From Prosopocoilus inquinatus (taxonomy: Eukaryota > Arthropoda > Insecta > Coleoptera > Lucanidae), in NCBI GenBank assembly GCA_036172665.1, contig CM069871.1:4712001-4776000 (forward strand): a stretch of 64,000 nt of DNA, in the 5' to 3' direction. The notes below the pieces were generated by a model, which ran no database searches, was not told the DNA's origin, and saw only the letters and a list, made by a program, of their open reading frames with translations. Positions 10,542 to 30,376 of the stretch are shown piece after piece. How positions within the stretch are numbered: position 1 is the stretch's first letter; each line of letters begins with the position of its first letter. A program made the position numbers and the translations under genes.

Positions 10542-12498
10542 ATGTTATTTTTCACAACAGTTATCATTATTGCACAGGTTTCAGGTAAGGACAACTATTA
10601 TTAAAAAAAGAACTTCAATTTTTATTCGACTTTTCATTTTTACTACTTTCTCTTTGACCAGGTTCAGGAGTTGCTAATTTTTTATTTCATTTTTAATTGT
10701 AGTTTGTTCTTGTCCGATGAAAATTGTAAGTGCAAAGTTTTTTTTTAATCTCGAACCGGACAGAAAGATGAAGGGAAAACACTCAACGTTTCGCTCCTGA
10801 CGACGCTATAAATTATAGCGAAACGTTGAGTGTTTTCCCTTCACATTTCTGTCCGGTTCGAGATTAAAAAAACTTCGTACTTTCATTTTTAATGTTCTTG
10901 CATAAACCCTATTTTTTTAACTCAATTTTATGTAATACTTACAAAATGAAATAATTACTTTAATTTTTTACTTGCAGTTGTATTCACCCAGCAGAAAGCA
11001 TCCGAGAGTAAGTATCTCATTTTCGTTCAAATAATCGTTTGTATTTAGAGAAAGAATTTCCGCGCTTACTAATTTCATTAAACAAAGTTACAGAATTCTA
11101 TAGTCACTATAAAAATACGGTTTTTTTATCTTTTAATTAACTTGAAACGCGCCATACGTTTCTCTCCACACTGACATCTTCTTTATTAAACGCTTTTGAA
11201 TACCGTCCAAAAATAAAATAATTTTTACAAATTGGATGCATGATTTATAACCAACGAAAAATTGTTTTAAGTCACTTTTAATTGCATTAGTAACTTCTCA
11301 CATACACATCGACCTTAGTCCCTCGTGTTGTTTCAGAATGCGAAGAATATTATGGCCCCATGGAGACGGTAAGTATTCACTTGGGAACATAAACGAAATA
11401 CTGACGATTTTACGGCAGAGAAAGACTTTTGGAAAGAAAGATGTTGCAGGAGGCTATGCAGCAAGCCTTCGCGAGCTTCCCTTCATGGTAACTGTGATCT
11501 TCTATGTACAAACAAAGTTAACTTTATACATGAAGTACTATTTTTAGGCCGCCTTGGGTTACGTGGTTCAAAACGAAATCAAATATTTCTGTGGGGGAAA
11601 CTTGATCAGCGAAAATTTCGTGGTAACAGCCGCACACTGTATATATTCAAAAGCAGGGTGAGTAAACAATCCCTTTTACTTCTGCTTGCTTGGTCCTCTT
11701 TTAACATGCTTTCGTTCCAGTGGATTTGTAAAGTACGTAAGAATAGGCGACCTTAATCTCAACAGCACCGAAGATGACGATTACGTACAAATGTTCGACG
11801 TGAAGGAGTACCACGTCCATCCTGAATTTAAATTCCCAGAGAAATACCACGATATTGCGTTGATAGAACTAGATAAGCCCGTCAGATTTGTAGGTTTTTA
11901 TACTAGGCCAATTTGTTTATCTTCGGGCGAAACATCAATATCGAACCCCCGGTATCTCATCGGCGGTTGGGGACAACTTGAGTATGGAATGAAGAGTAGC
12001 AACGTGTTGCAAATAGCCCACCTAATTCAGTACCGAGTGAACATTTGCGAAGAGCATTTCACTGCTGATGTTACCTTACCTAGAGGTTTTAATAGGTTGA
12101 ATCAATTGTGTGCTGGATCGGCCAGCGGAAATGAGGAAATTGCTGATACCTGCGAGGTAAGAACCTAAGAATCCAAAATTGTAAAACACAAATTGAGAAA
12201 TTAAAATTAGGGTGATTCCGGTGGACCTTTGGCGTACGTAAGAAGAAAGGCGTTTTATCTTGCCGGAGTGACGTCTTTCGGAAAACCATGCGCTCTCGGC
12301 CTAATTCCAGGAGTTTATACAAGTGTATCTGCTCACATCGCTTGGATTGAAAACATAGTTTGGCCTGAAGATGATATCGAAATCGCCAAAGAAGACCTTT
12401 TTTTCAGGAATCAAGCATCTCACAGCAAGATTTTCTCTGGAGATTACTTTTATTTATATTTTTATTTGCAAATGTTCCTGATAAATAAATTATCATGA
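10542..12498 (+). CDS. Serine protease gene 2 (S1, snake-like, no clip domain), 335 aa
   Basis: Seven exons: 10542-10584, 10978-11007, 11337-11368, 11419-11487, 11548-11657, 11721-12156, 12211-12498. The 50-bp intron 11369-11418 is inferred from the phase and from the matching intron in genes 3-7. Signal peptide MLFFTTVIIIAQ, linker Cys in KCEEYY, mature N-terminus VAGG (residue 44) preceded by Asp. Triad His88, Asp139 (YHDIAL), Ser243; DTCE gives Asp189 and Glu192. The C-terminus runs about 30 residues past the usual end and finishes in a hydrophobic aromatic tail. A candidate poly(A) signal AATAAA (12484-12489) lies before the stop (12496-12498), so either the original stop was lost or the real 3' end lies elsewhere. 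Intron 1 holds a long hairpin element (10741-10870). It is convergent with gene 3. Confidence 0.87.
10741..10870. mobile_element. Long hairpin element with hammerhead-like core (gene 2 intron 1)
   Basis: Arms TTTTTTAATCTCGAACCGGACAG and its complement enclose GAAGGGAAAACACTCAACG / CGTTGAGTGTTTTCCCTTC. The centre reads CTGACGA (10797-10803), a GCTATA/TATAGC stem, then GAAAC (10820-10824). Confidence 0.7.
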
Positions 12499-14574
12499 AG
12501 CACAGTTAATTACTTCTTTATTAACAAACGTGACTTCACCGGGTATAGGTATTTCAAATTTGAATGTTACCCAATTTTTTACAAGGTACTAACACCTCTA
12601 TCTAGTTGACGAATTGTTTATATTAGAGAGTCCGTTCGAATTATGATGTAATTCAACACTTCAGAAGACACGTCGAGCCACTCAACTTCCAGATAATCGC
12701 TATCAATTGAATTTTACGACAATAATTGCACAGGTTCACGAGACAACACACACACAACTTGCTTCGCACATGTCGGTATCAAGACGACGAAGTGCATTTC
12801 CGTCTTTTTCGATTGTTCAGTCGTACCAAGACGGCCCAAACAATCGGAAGAGGTGATGTCAGAATGTTTTAGTTGACGAAGAAAAAAAGAGACACTCCTG
12901 CATTCAAATAATCCTTTTTGCAACTAAAATTGACCAGCTTTTGTATTTTCCAAAAATTAAATGATGTGGTTCTAATTTCTCTACGAAATTGTATCTTCCC
13001 AACAACATGTGCATCATGATAATGAATGAGAAGTAACACTTTTCAGGAACTTCCAGAACGCAAATCTCCAGATCATGCTCAAACTGGTCAAGTAGCTTAC
13101 ATCAAAATACATCCATTTAAGTGCTTCTTGTATCACTTATATTTTGAAATTGTGATTGCTGCGGTTGTATACAATCAAAGTTTTGTGCCGTTAGGTAATG
13201 CGCTTTCTACCGATTACATACGCGTGTTCTTTATTGCTCTCCTCTGATCAATCTGAAATTTATATAAGTATGTAACGTCCAAATGGACGATGAAACTTAT
13301 CGTGTGAGACTTGTAATATCGTTTGTGGCTGTGCAGGATCATGGTACAATAAATATTTACAATGTAAGGCATTGCGCAGGCGTGACGTTTTGCTGTTAGT
13401 AAACGCGACCGTTATTTCCGAATACATTCTGAATCCATTATGACCAAGAAACCGACCTGACAAATATAAGAAACGCGTTGCTTTAAATGGAATTTATTTT
13501 TGAAAAACGGATATTAAACCAGAGGATAATACCACAACAATTCGCACGTGGCGATGTTACATAAATGGTTGATAAGACCTTATAGTTTCCGCTTTGTTAT
13601 CAACGAAGCCATTCATGCTTACCAGAATATATCGTTTATATTTGTAACGTAAAGAACATTTTATATATTTTCAAAATTACGTTTCGTTTTAGATGATACA
13701 ACACTCAAAATATTTACTTTCCGACCCCCGTCCGCGAAGTATTGATCCAGAGGAAAACCAACAAAAAAACTGTCTTGCGTTAATCAAAATTCACCTCCCT
13801 GTAAATTAATCTTCACTGTAATATTCTTGGAGACACGAGAGTCTAGAGGTATTGCAGTGAAGATTAATTTACAAGAAGTTGAAGAAACCGGCCCCTAAAT
13901 GCCTGCCTAATGCTGTCTGCTTTGCAAGGAGTCAGAGGCTAGGATAGTTGAAGAATTTTGAAGAAAGAAATGCACGAAATAACGAAATTTGATTCGGGGG
14001 GAAGCCGAAAAGGAAGACCAAGGAAAGTATGTGATGTAATGTAGATAAATCCTTACAACTATTTGTTTTTTTCTAATGAAATTTGCTCCTATATTGCAAG
14101 TTTGTTTTGCTTTTTTTATTAATATCAGCTGCATTTTATTACGCTTGTGGCCAACTACATTTGGAACCATTTAAAAAACAAACGAAATAGAAAATGATCG
14201 TCATATCACTCATATAGCGCCAAGCTATGTCGTCAGTCTCTCAGAAGAACTGACGTGGACATGTGATCAATGTTTGAATCACATAACGGCTCAAGCTAGG
14301 ATGTCAGTCAGAAGGAAAAAATGGACGAAATAATGAAATTTGATTTGGGGGGAAGCCCAAACGGAAGACCAAAGAAAATATGACTAGAAAATGTTGGAGA
14401 CTGAACCAGGAGCAAATTGGGTAAAAAAGTTTGCCAAGAATAAAACTTATCCAATAACATATATACATACGTGGTTACTGTACACTTACAAACATTGTGA
14501 GTTTAACAGCATCTCGTCAAAATACGCAGTATTATATTTATTTTAAATTTTTTGCGGACAAGAAAGTGCTTGGA
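12499..14574. other. Region between convergent genes 2 and 3
   Basis: No gene. It contains a hairpin at 13799-13880 (arms TGTAAATTAATCTTCACTG and complement) and two direct-repeat fragments (13950-14030, 14310-14400) sharing GAAATTTGATT-GGGGGGAAGCC and GGAAGACCAA. The same fragment recurs at 19497 at the edge of the duplicated block. Short open frames look random. Confidence 0.55.
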
Positions 14575-15944
14575 CTATACATTTATAAGCACTACGTCAT
14601 CGGGAAAATATATTTTCTCAGGATCTGAATCATTAAACTCGTTTGGCCATACAATCCTTTCGATCCAATCCGTATAATAAGACACCCGGGTGTAAACGGC
14701 AGGAATTGGCGCAAGCGCACACGCTTTTCCAAACGAAGTAACAGCGGCAATCACGTACAAGAAGCTTTTCCTGGTCGTATAATGCCTGTAGGCCAAAGGA
14801 CCTCCAGAATCTCCCTAAAACTTCAGTTTGATTATGAATTCCTGGCTAGAATTAGAAAGCTACTTCGCACGTATCCATTCTATAAGTAGTCCCACCAGCA
14901 CAGACTTGGGATTCAAGTTTGATACCTCGTGGTAAGGTGGATTCGGGTGGGAAAGTTTCCAAACATTTGGCCCCCGGAGAGTGAATCAGTGTGGCCACCT
15001 GTAAATGATCGCTTGCGTCTTCACCATGCCCAAGATGTCCCCAACCGGCAGCGTAGAAGGTTTTGTATCTGATATCTCGGCGTTTAGGTTCTAGGCACGC
15101 CGGAAAAACGTAATCACTAAAATCCACGGCCCTCTCGAGTTCCACCAAGGCAATGTCATGGTACTTGAGGGGGTGTTTATATTTTGGGTGGATGTAAACT
15201 TTTTTCACTTGAAGTTCCTGGGCTCCTAAGTCGTCTGTCGAGCTGGTTAAGTTTAGGTCTCCTAGACGAATGTATTTGAGTTCTCCCCTGAAAATTCTGG
15301 GGTTGGATTTAATAAGAGCAACGGGGGTGGGGTTACCAGTGCCTTGACCGTATGCAGTGCGCTGCTGTAAGCACAAATTTCTCGCTAATCAAAGTTCCCC
15401 CGCAGGCAAATTCTTTCTGGCCGTTGTTGTTTTCATACCCCAAGGCAGCCTTAAGAAGCAAAAGTGACTACCGAACAATTTAAACTTGCCTGAATACAAC
15501 CTACCATGAATGGTAGCTGTTTCGGCAACGCCTTTTGTCCTCCTGCAATGCCCAAAGCTGGCGTGTAGGATAATTCAGCCGCGGTCATCTTATCCCAATC
15601 TTCTTTCGTCTTAAATTCATAAAAAAATACCATGGTAATTTGAAAATGTAAAATAATAGGTGTTTTGGCATCACCGAGGGGGTAAAAGTCTCTTCTGGCA
15701 AGCCAGCGTTGTAGTATTTGTTACATTCTGAGCAGAAAAATTAAACCTTGTTTGCTGGTAAGTACGACGTACCAAATTTACTACTTACTTTTCAAAATCG
15801 TCAAACCGGGTGGTACCAAACCTATCAACAAAACGATGTGTAGGTACCTTCAAGTTTCTACCAAAGAAGAAATTTGCATTTACCTTCTGCCCTAAAAAGA
15901 CACGAAGCAGACAATAAAATCGAAATAGTAATTACGGTAACCAT
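14575..15944 (-). CDS. Serine protease gene 3 (S1, snake-like, no clip domain), 342 aa
   Basis: Seven exons read on the minus strand: 15944-15884, 15821-15789, 15727-15675, 15609-15505, 15449-15337, 15287-14864, 14814-14575. Signal peptide [14 protein letters not shown], linker KCNKYYN, then an acidic spacer (TKEDWDKM). Mature N-terminus IAGG (residue 70) is preceded by Gly. Triad His115, Asp166 (YHDIAL), Ser266; DTCE gives Asp189 and Glu192. The extra phase-0 intron splitting the linker is shared with genes 2 and 4-7. AATAAA lies at complement(14537-14542). It is almost identical to gene 5, 5152 bp away, including all introns, so both come from a recent segmental duplication. It should be a secreted trypsin-type protease; substrate unknown. 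Confidence 0.92.
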
Positions 15945-16185
15945 ATTCAATCAAGCAAAACAAACACTGCATGGCGTGTTAATTTTTTTATTAAATGCAG
16001 AGTTCTGTTACATTGCATTGTCATTAAAGCACAGTTAAAATGTTATTAACGCTGGACGCGAAACTGGTTCTGCGAGGTGAGTCGCAGATCAAATAAATGA
16101 AAACCAGATTTCTATTTGTATAATGTGTAGTCGTAAAGAAGATGCCGTTAGTGATCGATGGTGCTTTAAAATGCGTCTTAACTAT

Positions 16186-18964
16186 TTAATTTTTTGTATC
16201 AGGATGAGAGACGTTAAATTCATTTGGCCAAACAATCTTCTCAATCCAACTGGTATAATAAGACACCCTCGTGTAGATTCCTGGAATTAAGTCAATGGCG
16301 CAAGGTTTTCCAAACGAAGTTATACCAGCAATCGCGTGTACAACTTTAGAGTTTTTAGGAGAAACTTGATATGCAAGAGGGCCCCCAGAATCGCCCTAAA
16401 AATGTTATTCGATTATTATTCCTTAATTTTTGGTATAAAAAAATTACTTCGCATGTGTCTGCTATGTGAGCGTAAGCCCCAGCACAAATTTGAGATTCGG
16501 GCTTCACGCCTTCAGGTAATTTATAATCTTTCCCAAAAGTTTGTTGACATTCACCACCTGGATAATGTTTAAGGGTGCCGACTTGTAAGTGATCACTAGT
16601 GTCCTCACCATATCCGAGTCGCCCCCAACCAGCAGCATCAAATATCTTGTACTTGATGTCTGCTCGTTTAGGCTCTAAACATGCTGGTGAGACGTGTTCG
16701 GAAAACACCGCAGGCCTGTCGAGTTTTATCAAAGCGATATCATCGTACTTTATGGGGGACGTATATCCGGGGTGGATGTGGGCCTCTTTTAATTGGAACT
16801 CCTGCACGTTTACGTCGTCTGACGAGTCTTTCAAATTCAAGTCTCCCAGTCGGATATATTTGATTTTTTCCCTAAACCAAAAAAAAAAACTTCGTCACAA
16901 AATAATAACAAAAAGAAAACGAAACTAAACAAAGCACAGAAGTATAGAACGAAATCATGAAAATGAGAGAACGTAAAATATTGCAAAAGATTTGGGAAAG
17001 CAAGAACAAAAAGAGCTACGGGTTGTGTACTAAAATCGAATAGAGTTCAAAACTGGTAATTAGATTAGCAAAAGGATGTGTGGAATGAATGAGAGAAATT
17101 GGAACAATGAAGAGCCAGCTGGCAAAAGAATTAAAAAGGCACTACAAAAGAAAACCAAACCAGAAATCAGAGGAAGAAGGCGAAAAGGAATGGAAAGCAA
17201 TATGCAATTTGAATGATCTCCTTACCCAGATCTCGAGTATATACAATGCGCCGCCGTAAGAACAAACTCTTCACTAATTAAAGTTCCTCCACAAACGAAT
17301 TCTTTTTCACCATCATTATCATATCCCAGTGCAGCCTAAACACATACATTTTTATTTCAGAAACTTAGGGCCAGTTGTTCAAACATCGTTCTACATGCTT
17401 TTGCCACAGTAATAGAACCAGGTTCAAAGTTGAACTATGGTTCAACTGTTTGAACAAGTGACACTGAGCGACAGTTGTCCCCTAAGTTTCGTTTTACTCC
17501 CATGGTAACAATTAGGGCAAGTTGTACCAAGGGAGCTCAAGGAGACGTTCAACTGAACCAGGTTCAAAGTAAATAAACAAATTCGCATGGGATCTTAAGG
17601 ATATATGGAAATAATTCATAATTAATAATTCAAATAATAAGTACTCATAATTCAAATGTAAAGCGACTTTGTTTACTTTTAACCTAATTGGGTTGAATGT
17701 CAGATTAAACCTTCTCGGTACACTGGCCCTAATTGTTACCGTGGAAGTAAAACGAAACTTAGAGTTAAACTGAGATGGAAAAGCCGAGCCTGAAAGTTAA
17801 AAGTGAAAGGGTAGAAAGACGTTTTCATTCGTACATACCATAAAAGGGAGCTGCTTTGATAGCGCATTCGCACCACCAGCGAATCCAAGTCGAGGCGGAT
17901 AAAACAATTCGTCTTCGTTTAATCTCTCTAGTTGCTCCTTCGTCTTAAGCACACAAAATAAGTAAATGAATTGTTTTGCAAGTGCAAGTGTTTCTTACCA
18001 AAGGAGTAAAGTTCTTGACCGGTATACCCAAGTTGTAAAAGTCGTTACATTCTGAAAACAGATGAAGCAAATAAATTTACTTTGGCCATGGAAGGTTTGT
18101 TGGATAACGTTCGTGATTTTTGTTAGAGGTTTGTATATTATGTAATATTTATTCTGTGCTGATTGTATTCATATCACTGAAATGATTGACAAAATTAAAA
18201 CTGCTATGAATAATGGACCGTATTCTAATCCCATGATTTCAGTCGTCTCTAACCTAAAGCCGTGATTAAAATAAACATAAACGATATAACTTTATGCGAA
18301 TTTCATGAGTAAGAGAGTGAGAGAGAATTTAAACACGACGTTGCCAAATTAAAGACAAGGTGAGAATACGGGCCAATGACAACGAAATCTACAGCTCGCA
18401 GTACACATTACTTTTTCTTTTCCATGACCAAGCTTTGAGCAGTTACTATTTGATCTCACGATATGGGTAATTTACTTACTTTTCAAGCTCGTCAAACCAG
18501 GTGGTGGTACACCTAAAGACAAAAATAAAAGATTTACAATCCTATCTACAAACGGTGATTTCGTAACCAAAACGTAATGAAATAATAATATGTAAATAAA
18601 GTATTACCTGTAAAGCTGAAGATTGCACGTGGAGGAAAGGGCGAAATCAAAAAAAAAAAAGACAGCGCTAGTCAAATGAATTACTATTTCATGCATTTTA
18701 TGACCTTTGGCGAACCGTTAAAAGGAACAAGAAGTCTCAGACTCACCTCAGAATATTCTGATAACAACTATTTTTATAAAATTCACATGCAATTTTAAAT
18801 TTTATACATGCATCGGGCATTTAAAAAATACTTAACGAATAAAATTATCTACCTTCTGTTCCACAGAAATGTAGGATTAACCACAGGTACACTGTTGCTT
18901 CTTTCTAGAAAGAAAAAATACCTCTTATTTCAAATTAACAGTGACCACCTTAAAACATTACCAT
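16186..18964 (-). CDS. Serine protease gene 4 (S1, snake-like, no clip domain), 329 aa
   Basis: Eight coding exons on the minus strand: 18964-18962 (only the ATG), 18904-18853, 18512-18480, 18051-17999, 17943-17839, 17335-17226, 16871-16448, 16395-16186. The first exon ends right after the start codon (CATG|GTAATG); the next exon supplies the hydrophobic signal core (VYLWLILHF). The same arrangement in gene 6 supports it. Linker KCNDFYN, spacer [13 protein letters not shown], mature N-terminus FAGG (residue 68) preceded by Gly. Triad His112, Asp163, Ser263; Asp189 and Glu192 from DTCE. The intron between linker and His exon carries a TIR element (17482-17763) that gene 6 lacks. Partner of gene 6 in the duplicated two-gene unit, but clearly more diverged than genes 3/5. 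Confidence 0.88.
17482..17763. mobile_element. TIR element in gene 4 intron
   Basis: TIRs of about 35 bp: TAAGTTTCGTTTTACTCCCA...AATTAGGGC and GCCCTAATTGTTACC...AACGAAACTTA. Absent from the matching intron of gene 6, so it inserted after that split or was lost there. Confidence 0.75.
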
Positions 18965-19726
18965 GTTCAAAATGAGTTCCTCAGGCACAATTCAGATAGT
19001 ATTTGTATCAAGAAGAAGCAGTTTCTGAAACTGGATTTGTGTGCCATCAGTAAATGAGGTTTCTGTACTCAAGGATATTATTTTTCTAAAAACTGCATTC
19101 TTTAATAATATATATAAATCATTGCTATACGCAAGATCTATAAAAGTTATTTGTTTACCCTTGAACTGTTTGTGTTTCAATGAAGCTGTAATCATCGCTG
19201 AACTGAATTTATCTAATTGCAAGTAGTAAAAAAGAAACTTTTTTTTTAATGAATTTCGTCTTAACTAGATCTACAGAAAATGCCGGCCGCTTTCAGGGAT
19301 AAAAAGCCTCTGTTTATTTATTTATTTATTTATTTATGTATTTATCAATGAAACTACATGGTCATATTCTATTTCAAAGTCTACCTAAGCTTGAAGTAAA
19401 TAACAAATAAATAGAATTAGTATAAGCAGAATATATCGTAACTTCAAAGTTTAAATCGTATTAATGTAGTTAAATCGTTAGAACTACATGTTCTTTGGGG
19501 AAGCCCAAACGGAAGACCAAGGAAAATATGACTAGAAAATGTTGGAGCAAATGAGAGACTGAACCAGGAGCACGTTGGATAAAAGACTGCCAATAATAAA
19601 GCTCATCCAATAACATACATACGGGGTTACTGTACACTTACAAACGGTGTGAGTTTAACAGCATCTCGTCAAAATAAGCAGTATTATATTTATTTTTAAT
19701 TTCTTGCGGACAAGAAAGTGCTTGGA
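18965..19726. other. Spacer between genes 4 and 5
   Basis: AT-rich, with a TTTA microsatellite near 19315-19340 and, from 19495, the duplicated-block edge. No gene seen. Confidence 0.5.
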
Positions 19727-21096
19727 CTATACATTTATAAGCACTACGTCATCGGGAAAATATATTTTCTCAGGATCTGAATCATTAAACTCGTTTGGCC
19801 ATACAATCCTTTCGATCCAATCCGTATAATAAGACACCCGGGTGTAAACGGCAGGAATTGGCGCAAGCGCACACGCTTTTCCAAACGAAGTAACAGCGGC
19901 AATCACGTACAAGAAGCTTTTCCTGGTCGTATAATGCCTGTAGGCCAAAGGACCTCCAGAATCTCCCTAAAACTTCAGTTTGATTATGAATTCCTGGCTA
20001 GAATTAGAAAGCTACTTCGCACGTATCCATTCTATAAGTAGTCCCACCAGCACAGACTTGGGATTCAAGTCTGATACCCCGTGGTAAGGTGGATTCGGGT
20101 GGGAAAGTTTCCAAACATTTGGTCCCCGGATAGTGAATTAGGCTGGCCACCTGTAAATGATCGCTTGCGTCTTCACCATGCCCAAGATGCCCCCAACCGG
20201 CAGCGTAGAAAGTTTTGCATCTGATATCTCGGCGTTTAGGTTCTAGGCACGCTGGAAAGACGTAATCACTAAAATCCACGGCCCTCTCGAGTTCCACCAA
20301 GGCAATGTCATGGTACTTGAGGGGGTGTTTATATTTTGGGTGGATGTAAACTTTTTTCACTTGATGTTCCTGGGCTCCTAAGTCGTCTGTCGAGCTGGTT
20401 AGGTTTAGGTCTCCTAGGCGAATGTATTTGAGCTCTCCCCTGAAAATTCTAGGGTTGGATTTAATAAGAGCAAAGGGGGTGGGGTTACCAGTGCCTTGAA
20501 CGTATGCAGTGCGCTGCTGTAAGCACAAATTTCTCGCTAATCAAAGTTCCCCCGCAGGCAAATTCTTTCTGGCCGTTGTTGTTTTCATACCCCAAGGCAG
20601 CCTTAAGAAGCAAAAGTGACTACCGAACAATTTAAACTTGCCTGAATACAACCTACCATGAATGGTAGCTGTTTCGGCAACGCCATTTGTCCTCCTGCAA
20701 TGCCCAAAGCTGGCGTGTAGGATAATTCAGCCGCAGTCATCTTATCCCAATCTTCTTTCGTCTTAAATTCATAAAAAAATACCATGGTAATTTGAAAATG
20801 TAAAATAATAGGTGTTTTGGCATCACCGAGGGGGTAAAAGTCTCTTCTGGCAAGCCAGCGTTGTAGTATTTGTTACATTCTGAACCGAAAAATTAAACCT
20901 TGTTTGTTGGTAAGTACCACGTACCAAATTTACTACTTACTTTTCAAAATCGTCAAACCGGGTGGTACCAAACCTATCAACAAAACGATGTGTAGGTACC
21001 TTCAAGTTTCTACCAAAGAAGAAATTTGCCTTTACCTTCTGTCTTAAAAAAACACGAAGCAGAAAATAAAATCGAAATAGTAATTACGGTAACCAT
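19727..21096 (-). CDS. Serine protease gene 5 (S1, snake-like, no clip domain), 342 aa, copy of gene 3
   Basis: Exons on the minus strand match gene 3 at a constant offset of 5152 bp: 21096-21036, 20973-20941, 20879-20827, 20761-20657, 20601-20489, 20439-20016, 19966-19727. All splice sites are intact. Triad His115, Asp166, Ser266; N-terminus IAGG preceded by Gly; Asp189 and Glu192. Differences from gene 3 include Lys to Met just after IAGG, Leu to His (AQEHQ), Tyr to Cys (DIRCK), several in the loop before CLETF, and changes in the signal peptide. The last exon encodes the same residues in both copies. The new Cys is unpaired against the family pattern and could affect folding or dimerisation. 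No disabling lesion is seen, so both copies look functional. AATAAA at complement(19689-19694). Confidence 0.92.
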
Positions 21097-21331
21097 ATTC
21101 AATCAGGCAAAACAAACACTGCATGGCGTGTTAATTTTTTTATTAAATGTAGAGTTCTGTTACATTGCGTTATCATTAAAGCACAGTTAAAATGTTATAA
21201 ACTCGCTGGACGCGAAATTGGTTCTTCGAGGTTAGTAGCAGATCAAAAATTTATTTTATGAAAGAAAAGCAGAATTATATTTGACTGTACGTAGTCGTAA
21301 AGAAAAAGCCGCTAGTGATTCACAATGCGTT

Positions 21332-23611
<2,280 letters not shown>

Positions 23612-24557
23612 GTTGAAAATGAGCTGCTTAGGCACAATAGTTCAAATGGTGTTCGTATCAAGAAGAAGCGGATTCCACTCGAACTGGTTTTGTATAGCAA
23701 CAGTAAGTAAGGTTTCTTTCTGCACTCTTCCATTCAAACGTCATCGTTATTTTAATAAAATCAAATGAATAAAATGAATAACGAGTTTTACCAGGCACAA
23801 ACAACATCTTCTTTTTAATTAAACACAGCTTCCAACTAGAAAGCTGCCTTTTGCTGAGTCGTAACTAACAAGATTGCGCTCAGAAAATTAACTTACAGCA
23901 CAGCCAGTGCGTAGCACAATCGTGAGGGCCGTGAAGGTTTACTTAAACGCGAAACGCAACACAAAATACATAGATCTAAGACGTGGGAAGTAATTAACGT
24001 TATAAATTAAGTAAGGGAAGTAATTAGCGCTATAAAATACACATCCGTGCTACGACAGGTTGCAATAAAAAAATATTTCCAACGTAATAAACGAACAAAA
24101 CTAGACATTCACGCAGCGTCTGTGATAACTGCGTTAATAGAAATAAATGCGACACAGAACTCGCCATATATAGGGTGAATCGGAACGCGGTTTTTCAAAC
24201 CGTAACACTTTTGTAACTCCTTGGTCTTCTTCCATCACCTCAGTCATCTATTGACTTCGCATTGTATAATTCCAGTCGTCCAGTTCTGCTCTTTTACATT
24301 AGTTACTCGTTTCTTAAATAAATAACTTCAGAGCAACATTATTTACTTTGACCATCGTCTTTAGTAATTGTGCTTCTAAAAGTTTCACAACCAATTAACA
24401 ATTAGGGTATTTATTGCAAATTAAAATAAATAAATGCAAATTGCCTTGTGATTTCTTTTTTATTTCAAATTTTAATTAAGATCCATTTGCTCGAGCGTTC
24501 AAATTGGAGTATAAATGAAATATGTAGAACATGTAGAATGTTGAAGTAAAGGCACAG
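23612..24557. other. Spacer between genes 6 and 7
   Basis: No gene. Contains CGGTTTTTCAAACCGTAACAC at about 24191, a 15-bp palindrome plus flank also found at about 31474. Confidence 0.45.

Positions 24558-30376
<5,819 letters not shown>

Larger units (their letters stand above)
14350..18964 (-). repeat. Two-gene segmental duplication, copy A (genes 3 and 4)
   Basis: Genes 3+4 and their spacer correspond in order to genes 5+6 at 19495-23611, offset about 5152 bp. The gene 3 part is near-identical; the gene 4 part is only moderately similar, with introns partly unalignable. Confidence 0.88.

Noticed and set aside
14250..14440. tRNA or small RNA gene near the direct repeats
   Set aside because: No cloverleaf or known snRNA motif could be drawn; the repeat explains the conservation.
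16336..16928. Plus-strand frames opposite gene 4
   Set aside because: Antisense of the catalytic exon; the minus strand carries the conserved protease motifs and splice sites.
18600..18650. Extra exon in gene 4 between the signal exon and exon 2 (donor at 18607)
   Set aside because: Not present in gene 6, and including it breaks the phase shared by the paralogues.
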